From a virus, in the IMG/VR virus record IMGVR_UViG_3300042310_000405, positions 1-43,692 of that record: 43,692 bases of DNA. The stretch is one strand, 5' to 3'. The position numbers were made by a program, and so were the translations under genes. Below are positions 38,840-43,692 of the stretch, in pieces (the stretch's first letter is position 1; the number at the start of each line of letters is the position of its first letter). Below the pieces are notes generated by a model. That model was not told the origin of the DNA. It ran no database searches and was given only the letters and a program-made list of their open reading frames with translations.

Positions 38840-38887
38840 AGCCTTCAACCAAGCCTAAACTTGGCGGCTTCCCATGTAAACATGGGA
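38822..38887. terminator. Cluster of three hairpins at the convergence of the two transcription units
   Basis: Three successive inverted repeats: GGCCCTAG/CTAGAGCC (38822-38843, one mismatch, overlapping the o-spanin stop), CCAAG/CTTGG (38849-38864), and the perfect 8-bp TCCCATGT/ACATGGGA (38870-38887). It lies between the end of the rightward genes and the end of the leftward operon (38939). None has a strong T-tract, but the position makes a bidirectional termination region likely. Confidence 0.65.
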
Positions 38888-38938
38888 GGGGGGTGAGTGA
38901 TGTTTCTTACCGGGAGTGTCGGTGCACACCATATCAAA

Positions 38939-39139
38939 TCATGGCGATGGGTTCAAGGGTTTTGCCTTTTTCTCTATGCATGATGGACACCACCACCCGT
39001 CCGAACGCTCTTTCCAGCCACTATCTTTCGCCGTTGATTTTGCGTTACTTACACCAAATGCACCAACGGCAGTTTCTTGGCACCCACGATAACCAAGAAA
39101 AATACCTTCGCATCTAGCCTCACACCATAATACTGCCAT
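38939..39139 (-). CDS. Small Cys-rich zinc-ribbon-like protein
   Basis: Product of 66 residues from ATG 39139 (MAVLWCEARC), which has GGAG six bases upstream; an ATG at 39151 has no proper spacing. Cys at 6, 10, 20, 51 and 54. The pattern Ala-Lys-x-x-Gly-Trp then Trp-Trp-Cys-Pro-x-Cys is typical of small phage zinc-ribbon proteins. It is the last gene of the leftward operon. It may bind nucleic acid or a host protein. Confidence 0.7.
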   Translation of the reverse strand: MAVLWCEARCEGIFLGYRGCQETAVGAFGVSNAKSTAKDSGWKERSDGWWCPSCIEKKAKPLNPSP

Positions 39140-39372
39140 CACCGTCTCCATCCTTTTGTTGCGTGATATGTTCCACGTCGGTTAATGTATAAAATACGCC
39201 TGTTTGGCTTACCCTTTGAGCCTGCATAGAACCTACGCTGGGGCGGTGGCTTAACATACGGGACAGCTTCAGTCTCGTTTATCATTTGCCACGAGGTTCC
39301 GTCCTCTGCGGTTATAATTGCTCCGATAGGTGCAGGGCCTGTTGCCCATGTAAGTTTAGCTGCGCCTGTCAT
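39139..39372 (-). CDS. Small basic phage protein, unknown function
   Basis: Product of 77 residues with a GGGGGAC site. The first half is hydrophobic-neutral beta (APIGAIITAEDGTSWQMINETEAVPYV), the last 30 residues are very basic (RRFYAGSKGKPNRRILYINRRGTYH). The basic tail suggests nucleic-acid contact. No family recognised. It overlaps both neighbours. Confidence 0.68.
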   Translation of the reverse strand: MTGAAKLTWATGPAPIGAIITAEDGTSWQMINETEAVPYVKPPPQRRFYAGSKGKPNRRILYINRRGTYHATKGWRR

Positions 39373-39536
39373 GCGTCCCCCAACATCTGATACAACTGTC
39401 CTAACTTAGTGCTGATCTGTTCGGCCAAGTCTTTGGCCTGACCTTCAAGCGCGGGATGCTCATAGACGAACGTGTCAAACATGCTGTCGATCATGAATGT
39501 GCGGTCTAGTAGTTCGTGGTGAAGTTTGTTGGTCAT
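39369..39536 (-). CDS. 55-residue phage protein, unknown function
   Basis: Open frame MTNKLHHELLDRTFMIDSMF... ending LGQLYQMLGDA, helical throughout. Both ends overlap neighbours as ATGA, which strongly supports it as a real operon gene despite its length. No family recognised. Confidence 0.7.
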   Translation of the reverse strand: MTNKLHHELLDRTFMIDSMFDTFVYEHPALEGQAKDLAEQISTKLGQLYQMLGDA

Positions 39537-39856
39537 GGGGTTACCTTGGTAATCGGCATAGAAAGCGGGCGCGGCATCAACTTTATAAGGTCGAGATTGG
39601 CCTCTAGGGCGGCGTTACGCTCTGCGTAAATAGCTTTGTATTCCCCATCATTGTAAAGAATAAACTCAAGCGCCAATTTTAAAGCTGCATCCGCAACCTC
39701 ATGCATGACTTCAGCGTCACAACGGCGGTTGTCAAACCGTAACTGTGTCTCAATGACGGATTGCGCACACCAGCCACGGACCAAACTATAAAAGCGAGGG
39801 TCAGTGCGCATGCGCTCAATGTATGGTCGGTCACGGCTTAATTCATACTCCATCAC
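39533..39856 (-). CDS. Helical phage protein, unknown function
   Basis: Product of 107 residues (MMEYELSRDRPYIERM...). Mostly helical (CDAEVMHEVADAALKLALEFIL), two Cys. Start and stop overlap neighbours by four bases. No membrane segment or known motif. Confidence 0.7.
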   Translation of the reverse strand: MMEYELSRDRPYIERMRTDPRFYSLVRGWCAQSVIETQLRFDNRRCDAEVMHEVADAALKLALEFILYNDGEYKAIYAERNAALEANLDLIKLMPRPLSMPITKVTP

Positions 39857-40251
39857 TTTCCCCCCTTAATCTTTTCCAATGCCTGCCCCAACTCAACAAA
39901 CACCGCTGGCAATGGCGGGTTAGTGGGTGGGGGTGGTAGGGGTGCCCAATGGCTATAATCGTCTAGGCACCAACCCTGATGATGATCGGAGTCTATTCCA
40001 TCTTCATCAAGACATAGAATGTGAGTTTCTTTCCAAGCGGAAACGGCGCTTCCAATTTCAATGCTGGCTAAAAACTCGACGCCAATTTCCTTCGGCGCAG
40101 TGCTAATATCAAACCAGCGGCAGTGCTTGTCTGCGTGGTCAAGGACGGCGTCGGCTAGGGGCACCAAAGCAGTAAGTGCCTCGGCTAGTTTGGTCGGCAT
40201 GATGGTATAGTCGCCTTCAACGGGCGCGACAGGGGGCTTGTCATTGGTCAT
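39853..40251 (-). CDS. Phage protein with C-terminal Pro-rich segment, unknown function
   Basis: Product of 132 residues. The middle (CRWFDISTAPKEIGVEFLASIEIGSAVSAWKETHILCLDEDG) resembles a small beta-rich domain with the Ile-Ser-Thr-Ala-Pro-Lys pattern common in phage proteins with a WDISTAPK-type start (DUF551-like), which is tentative. HWAPLPPPPTNPPLP follows. Overlaps at both ends. Confidence 0.68.
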   Translation of the reverse strand: MTNDKPPVAPVEGDYTIMPTKLAEALTALVPLADAVLDHADKHCRWFDISTAPKEIGVEFLASIEIGSAVSAWKETHILCLDEDGIDSDHHQGWCLDDYSHWAPLPPPPTNPPLPAVFVELGQALEKIKGGK

Positions 40252-40634
40252 TGGTCAAACCCTTTCACAACGCCACGGAACAAGAAGTCTTTGGCTTGTT
40301 GCTCTTTTGGCAAATCCTCAAACGGCACAAGACATGGGTGCGTCTTGGCTTCGGCGTCCTTGGTTTCGCCATAGGTCCAGCCATCAGCAATCTTTAAGGC
40401 CATCCAAGTGTCATGTTGCGCGCTTGGTCCTGCATCTGGATTATCAAGAACAAACTGAACGCCAGCCCGCGCGCTCTCACGTTGCCAGTCCGGCGCATCA
40501 TCCCAGTCAGGCTGAGAGAAGTCTCCGTATGCCTCGCAATAAGCCTTATTTACAGAATGACAGATTGCGGCAATGTCGTTGATTTCGTAGGTCACGTTTG
40601 ATCCTTTCGTGATTGTGAAGGTGTCATTGGTCAT
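40248..40634 (-). CDS. RyR-domain protein
   Basis: Product of 128 residues. Residues about 50-125 (WQRESARAGVQFVLDNPDAG, HDTWMALKIADGWTYGETKDAEAKTHPCLVPF, EDLPKEQQAKDFLF) match the RyR domain: conserved His-x-x-Trp, Gly-Trp-x-Tyr-Gly, Lys-x-His-Pro and Leu-Pro-x-x-x-x-x-Lys-Asp. The domain is named from ryanodine receptors and also occurs in bacterial and phage proteins, where it is suspected to bind a small ligand. In this operon it could sense or sequester a host signal; that is a guess. Confidence 0.85.
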   Translation of the reverse strand: MTNDTFTITKGSNVTYEINDIAAICHSVNKAYCEAYGDFSQPDWDDAPDWQRESARAGVQFVLDNPDAGPSAQHDTWMALKIADGWTYGETKDAEAKTHPCLVPFEDLPKEQQAKDFLFRGVVKGFDQ

Positions 40635-40995
40635 TGGTGGTGTCCTCTACATGTGGTTTGAGAATGTCGCAGATGTGCAAGAAATACTTTGCGGCAAGCG
40701 GGTTTCTGCCCATGAAATGCCGCGAGGTATCGTGAGCGTGCTCGATTATCTCTCGCAACCGCGCATTTTCCTCCACCAATTTTCCGTCGGAAACATAAGA
40801 GGCAATCATTGGCGCGTATTTCTCAAATGCACCTTCGCGCAAAGCCTTGTGAAGTTCTAAGTTTTCAACGTGCAATTTCTGGCAATACTCTTGCAAACGC
40901 GCGTTTTCCTCGCGCAATTGAGAGCAGGTAGCAGCCCAGTCTTTGGCTTCTTCCATGAGACGTGCTGGGTCATTGTGGGGTCTAAGGTCGATCAT
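40624..40995 (-). CDS. Coiled-coil phage protein, unknown function
   Basis: Product of 123 residues. Two coiled-coil heptad stretches (LMEEAKDWAATCSQLREENARLQEYCQKLHVENLELHKAL and GKLVEENARLREIIEHA) share the motif EENARL. It overlaps the RyR gene by 11 bases. The repeated heptads suggest oligomerisation. No family recognised. Confidence 0.7.
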   Translation of the reverse strand: MIDLRPHNDPARLMEEAKDWAATCSQLREENARLQEYCQKLHVENLELHKALREGAFEKYAPMIASYVSDGKLVEENARLREIIEHAHDTSRHFMGRNPLAAKYFLHICDILKPHVEDTTNDQ

Positions 40996-41321
40996 GGTGT
41001 TGGTTCCTTGTTGAGTGCGGCTAGAAATTCAGCGACTTCAGACTCGTGTGCATCCAGCCTCGCAGCAAGATCGGGCCTGTGTCGCTCAAGGTAGCGCCTG
41101 CCCTCCTTGTAGTCCTGACCATCATCACGGTGCAGGACTGCCCATAGACGGCTTTCGCAATTGTCTAGGCGTTCCACCAACCCACTAGCATTGAGTGCGG
41201 CTTCGATGGCGGCGCGCGTCGGTGCCGTGTAACACCATGCGTCGTGTTCAATCGCGGCTATCGTGTCGTAGGCTTGTTCTGCCGCGTTTAGCATCGCATC
41301 GGTCACTTCAAACTTGGTCAT
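40992..41321 (-). CDS. Small phage protein, unknown function
   Basis: Product of 109 residues from MTKFEVTDAML, chosen for its GGGGGAGAG site; the frame extends to 41414 but overlaps the upstream gene. The segment VTDAMLNAAEQAYDTIAA is typical of small phage proteins with a helical start (T-D-x-M-x-x-A-A). TAPTRAAIEAALNASGLVERLD follows. No function known. Confidence 0.7.
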   Translation of the reverse strand: MTKFEVTDAMLNAAEQAYDTIAAIEHDAWCYTAPTRAAIEAALNASGLVERLDNCESRLWAVLHRDDGQDYKEGRRYLERHRPDLAARLDAHESEVAEFLAALNKEPTP

Positions 41322-41740
41322 ATCTCTCCCCCTTTGAGAGCGGCGCGGGCTTTGTTTTTGAGGCTTACAATGTCCTCTAAATCCACGTGCACATAGTCGT
41401 AAACGCGACCACAATTCACGTCGCTTTGAACAACACGTTCCGATAAATCCAGCACCTCATCGACCAAACTTTGCAATGTGGCTTCAAGTTCAAGCACGCG
41501 GGCGGCTAGGTCTGGGGCCATTGCGATTAGTTCTGCGCTAGGACTTGGGGTAACTCCAAGCTCGGGGTCGTCCCATCTAGTCGCGTGAACAAAAGCAATC
41601 CCACTGTAACTTGAATCGACAATAGTTCCGTCAAAAACGTGGCTATTTGCGCCCGCGATACACTGCCAAGGCCCCATTTCAGCCCATGTCTTTAATCGCC
41701 AATCACTGAATGGCTTTTGTAGGTCGGTGGTGGGGGTCAT
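41318..41740 (-). CDS. Phage protein with N-terminal globular and C-terminal helical part
   Basis: Product of 140 residues. N-terminal part beta-rich (WQCIAGANSHVFDGTIVDSSYSGIAFVHATRWDD), C-terminal helices (SAELIAMAPDLAARVLELEATLQSLVDEVLDLSERV). Such proteins of the type with AELIAMAPDL are frequent in phage early operons; function unknown. Overlaps at both ends. Confidence 0.7.
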   Translation of the reverse strand: MTPTTDLQKPFSDWRLKTWAEMGPWQCIAGANSHVFDGTIVDSSYSGIAFVHATRWDDPELGVTPSPSAELIAMAPDLAARVLELEATLQSLVDEVLDLSERVVQSDVNCGRVYDYVHVDLEDIVSLKNKARAALKGGEI

Positions 41741-42024
41741 GAAAACTCTCCAAGTCGGTAAACGCTAAGACCGCAAAAGCCTTCGGGCTGCTCTTGAACG
41801 TAAGCCACGGCCTCCTCGTTAGTTTCAAAAGACGCGCGCAGGTCGTTGTTTGCGGCATAGACGCCCCAGACATCGCCATAACTGTCCATGCGCTTCCATT
41901 CGTCCTGCATGGCTGTGGTCACATTATCCATGCCGCCCGCTTGAATGTTTCGGTTGCGACAATATCCCCAGCCATTACACGCCATTGGGCTATAGCAGGT
42001 CGTGGTGCATCTGATCTGGCTCAT
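41737..42024 (-). CDS. Small Cys-containing phage protein, unknown function
   Basis: Product of 95 residues. N-terminal Cys cluster (CTTTCYSPMACNGWGYCRNRN: five Cys within about 18 residues) could bind metal. The remainder is globular (DVWGVYAANNDLRASFETNEEAVAYV). Starts and stops overlap neighbours. No family recognised. Confidence 0.7.
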   Translation of the reverse strand: MSQIRCTTTCYSPMACNGWGYCRNRNIQAGGMDNVTTAMQDEWKRMDSYGDVWGVYAANNDLRASFETNEEAVAYVQEQPEGFCGLSVYRLGEFS

Positions 42025-42449
42025 ACCTCATACTCCAAGCCAACTCGCAGCCTAAGGTCTGATATGGCCGCATCCCATCCACAATCCTCGTCGGTCGTAA
42101 ACCAATCTGGCTTCTCCATCCCCTCAAGCAGCTTGGCAATCAGGGCGCGGGCGTAAGTGCGTTGGGCTTTTGTTACCTTTACAGGGCGAACGATATTGCG
42201 GCCCTTTGCAATCGCGCCTCCAGCAGCATCAATAGCCGCGTCTAGGGTGGCTAAGCCGTCGCCATCAAGATCGTCGTCAGCCTCTACCTTCTCAGGTGCC
42301 ATGCGTTTGCGGCGTTCGAGGAGCATTAGGTCAGCTTGTCCGACGCAAAGTTCAATCCAGTTTGGTGAATTACAAACCGCACCAAAAGCGGACACATACA
42401 TATCCCATGCGCGGGCTTCTTCGGGGGTTTGGAAGGTTAGGGTGGTCAT
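42021..42449 (-). CDS. Phage protein, unknown function
   Basis: Product of 142 residues. Begins TLTFQTPEEARAWDMYVSAFGA, with an acidic middle (EADDDLDGDGLATLDAAID) and a final globular part (YARALIAKLLEGMEKPDWFTTDEDCGWDAAISDLRL). No membrane segment, no recognised family. Overlaps neighbours by four bases. Confidence 0.7.
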   Translation of the reverse strand: MTTLTFQTPEEARAWDMYVSAFGAVCNSPNWIELCVGQADLMLLERRKRMAPEKVEADDDLDGDGLATLDAAIDAAGGAIAKGRNIVRPVKVTKAQRTYARALIAKLLEGMEKPDWFTTDEDCGWDAAISDLRLRVGLEYEV

Positions 42450-42598
42450 TGCGTTCTTCCTTTCACTGTTTCACGGAAAGCCTGCCAAGCAAGCGCCAGG
42501 ACATCGCCTCTAGCACCTTGGCGCAGTAGGGCGTCTACATGCCGCTTAGCCATTTCTGCTAGGCGTGCGTCGTTTGATTGGGGAATGGTGGGGGTCAT
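42446..42598 (-). CDS. 50-residue phage protein, unknown function
   Basis: Open frame MTPTIPQSNDARLAEMAKRH... ending WQAFRETVKGRTQ, helical. ATGA overlaps at both ends support translation. It resembles short phage helical proteins but no family can be named. Confidence 0.68.
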   Translation of the reverse strand: MTPTIPQSNDARLAEMAKRHVDALLRQGARGDVLALAWQAFRETVKGRTQ

Positions 42599-42837
42599 GC
42601 TTTTTCCCTCCGATAACATTGAATGCCATCGTAAAAAGCCTTTCCGTAATCGGTCAGTTTTATCTCAAGACAATCATCGTCACCCATGATGTCAAAAACA
42701 CCAGCATGGCGATTGTGAACCTCAAGAACAAAGCGAGACACGGCCTTCGATACTTTGGCGTAACCGTTTATGCCTTTTGGACTTCTTGAATAGACATCAA
42801 GAATGTCGGCGGCTCTGGTGTTTATCTTGTTCATCAC
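42595..42837 (-). CDS. Small phage protein, possibly winged-helix-like
   Basis: Product of 80 residues. The layout of helices and a beta pair (AADILDVYSRSPKGINGYAKVSKAVSRF, then LEIKLTDYGKAFYDGI) resembles a small winged helix, which would fit DNA binding. The identification is by shape only. Overlaps neighbours. Confidence 0.65.
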   Translation of the reverse strand: MMNKINTRAADILDVYSRSPKGINGYAKVSKAVSRFVLEVHNRHAGVFDIMGDDDCLEIKLTDYGKAFYDGIQCYRREKA

Positions 42838-43076
42838 ACCCCCTCCAACTCAGCAATGCGAGCCTCAAGCCGTGCGATCTTCTCGGCGTCGGATTCAGGT
42901 GGCGGCTCAATTGAAACAATGTCTTTCAGTCTCACGTCTGAAAAATAAACGCTGGCTTCAATCCGCATAAACGAATTCATGGGGCCACTTGCACGACTGC
43001 AAACCTCAGCAATTGGCATCCGAACAATTGCATAGCCGCCAACTTTAGCCTGCGCTAATACGTCTTCCTTTTTCAT
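42834..43076 (-). CDS. Small phage protein with C-terminal coiled coil
   Basis: Product of 80 residues from MKKEDVLAQAKVGG (ATG 43076, overlapping the upstream stop); an in-frame TTG at 43088 is less likely. Beta-rich first 60 residues, then Glu/Ala coiled coil (SDAEKIARLEARIAELEGV). No family recognised. Confidence 0.68.
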   Translation of the reverse strand: MKKEDVLAQAKVGGYAIVRMPIAEVCSRASGPMNSFMRIEASVYFSDVRLKDIVSIEPPPESDAEKIARLEARIAELEGV

Positions 43077-43279
43077 CACAGCCCCCAAAAAATCAGGACA
43101 AAAACCAAAGCCACCACGGCAAATCCAGCGACCGCCTCAAGTGGTGACACGCGGTCTGGGCGGCGCTTGCGGTTTAATTCGCGCGCCATGTCAGCGGCGT
43201 CCTCTTGCTCCTGCCAGCTTTGCTCTAGCGGGCGCATAAGGTATTCGGCGGTGATGCGTTCTGCGTCGAGGCGGCTCAT
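43076..43279 (-). CDS. Small C-terminally anchored membrane protein
   Basis: Product of 67 residues. Charged helical N-terminus (ERITAEYLMRPLEQSWQEQEDAADMARELNRKRRPDR) and a C-terminal span (AVAGFAVVALVFVLIFWGL, residues about 49-67). The bulk should face the cytoplasm. The start overlaps the pentapeptide-gene stop (ATGA), so the gene is the next one after it in the leftward operon. Function unknown. Confidence 0.72.
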   Translation of the reverse strand: MSRLDAERITAEYLMRPLEQSWQEQEDAADMARELNRKRRPDRVSPLEAVAGFAVVALVFVLIFWGL

Positions 43280-43692
43280 GACTTACTCCATTCTGCAAAG
43301 ATTTGATCGCGGCGGACTTCAAGGAAATCCAAGATTGCCAACGTCTCAGCGGCTTTAGGCTTACCTGCGTAATTATCCGCGACGTGCTGGCGATATTGCT
43401 CAATCGTGAATGAGCGGCATCCAGCGACAACGACATGCTCACCTAAGCAGCACACGCGCAGGCTAAAGAAATAGCCGTCTGAGCGGGCTGGACCCTGAAC
43501 GATGGCTAATCCACGGGAGAGGTCTGCGCCATAAAGGTCTGCGCCCCCAAGGTATGCGCCATAAAGGTTTGCGCCATAAAGGTTTGCGCCCCCAAGGTAT
43601 GCGCCCCGAAGGTTTGCGCCCCCAAGGTTTGCGCCCCCAAGGTTTGCGCCCCCAAGGTTTGCGCCCCCAAGGTATGCGCCCCCAAGGTTTGC
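43276..43692 (-). CDS. Pentapeptide-repeat protein, C-terminal part (continues from the left end of the window)
   Basis: This is the right-hand part of the gene that begins at 272; it runs in from the window edge and stops with TGA at 43276-43278. After repeats (ANLGG, AYLGG, ANLYG, ADLSR), a non-repeat C-terminal domain of about 77 residues follows: GLAIVQGPARSDGYFFSLRV, then EHVVVAGCRSFTIEQYRQHV, then ETLAILDFLEVRRDQIFAEW. This C-terminal domain, with a Gly-Cys-Arg core and a helix at the end, is frequent in phage pentapeptide proteins. With the 41-base overlap merged, the whole protein is 215 residues. Confidence 0.88.
   Translation of the reverse strand, partial: ANLGGAYLGGANLGGANLGGANLGGANLRGAYLGGANLYGANLYGAYLGGADLYGADLSRGLAIVQGPARSDGYFFSLRVCCLGEHVVVAGCRSFTIEQYRQHVADNYAGKPKAAETLAILDFLEVRRDQIFAEWSKS
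43516..43692 (-). repeat. 15-bp tandem repeat array (right part)
   Basis: Eleven complete units and one partial 15-base unit encoding pentapeptides. These units vary more than the left part: several read CTTTAT (Leu-Tyr) or end in a changed base, so the array decays toward the 3-prime end of the gene. Bases 43652-43692 are identical to bases 1-41. Confidence 0.92.
43652..43692. repeat. Terminal direct repeat, right copy (circular closure overlap)
   Basis: Identical to bases 1-41. Merging the copies keeps the pentapeptide reading frame, whereas a direct end-to-end join without merging shifts it. This supports a circular or circularly permuted genome of 43,651 bp. Confidence 0.9.

Noticed and set aside
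38899-38984. Short plus-strand frame after the hairpin cluster (GGGAGGGGGG upstream)
   Set aside because: It runs against the end of the zinc-ribbon gene and the G-rich tract belongs to the hairpin region; no independent support.
1-43692. tRNA genes, integrase, RNA polymerase, DNA polymerase
   Set aside because: No cloverleaf-like segment in the intergenic gaps and no matching protein among the frames.

Overview
The window looks like one complete, circularly closing genome of a short-tailed (podovirus-type) bacteriophage. The virion genes follow the T7/BPP-1 logic: terminase, head-tail connector, scaffold, major capsid protein, capsid cement protein, two tail tubular proteins, and three internal ejection proteins. 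There is no phage RNA polymerase, DNA polymerase or integrase, so the phage would use host transcription and polymerase. The host is probably an alphaproteobacterium. This is inferred from moderately GC-rich DNA and one GAAC-N7-GAAC motif of the alphaproteobacterial SOS-box type, and it is not proven. Bases 1-41 are identical to bases 43652-43692. Removing one copy gives a 43,651-bp circle in which a pentapeptide-repeat gene cut by both window edges becomes one intact 215-codon reading frame.

Layout: one divergent control region (about 4216-4307) drives almost everything. To the left (minus strand) runs a single tightly overlapping operon: LexA-like DNA-binding protein, three small proteins, a coiled-coil protein, a RecE-like exonuclease, RecT annealase and the pentapeptide protein. 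It then crosses the closure point into about fifteen small, mostly unknown genes (43279 down to 38939), including a RyR-domain protein and a zinc-ribbon-like protein. To the right (plus strand) come a Cro-like HTH protein, RusA, a DnaA-domain-IV protein flanked by two membrane microproteins, an MT-A70 methyltransferase, DnaB helicase and a DUF1376 replication protein. They are followed by the head genes (14.1-21.5 kb), fibre and tail genes (21.6-28.0 kb), ejection proteins (28.0-34.0 kb), a tailspike (34.1-36.1 kb) and a lysis cassette (36.8-38.8 kb). The two transcription units converge on a cluster of hairpins at 38822-38887.

Two insertions on the minus strand interrupt the rightward unit. 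One is a single exported small protein (8643-8825). The other is a five-gene block (11369-13931) headed by an ArdC-type antirestriction protein, with its own promoter, a hairpin at most gene boundaries and a pair of 22-base direct repeats. This block is the best candidate for an undescribed counter-defence cassette.

Functional logic (inference): the divergent promoters appear leaderless and carry a 13-base direct repeat, as in a repressor switch. RecE/RecT/RusA would handle recombination and resolution of replicating DNA. DnaA-like, DUF1376 and DnaB proteins would start replication, possibly at an AT-rich origin inside the DUF1376 gene. ArdC and the methyltransferase may protect phage DNA. 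Two fibres sharing one N-terminal anchor domain would bind the host surface.
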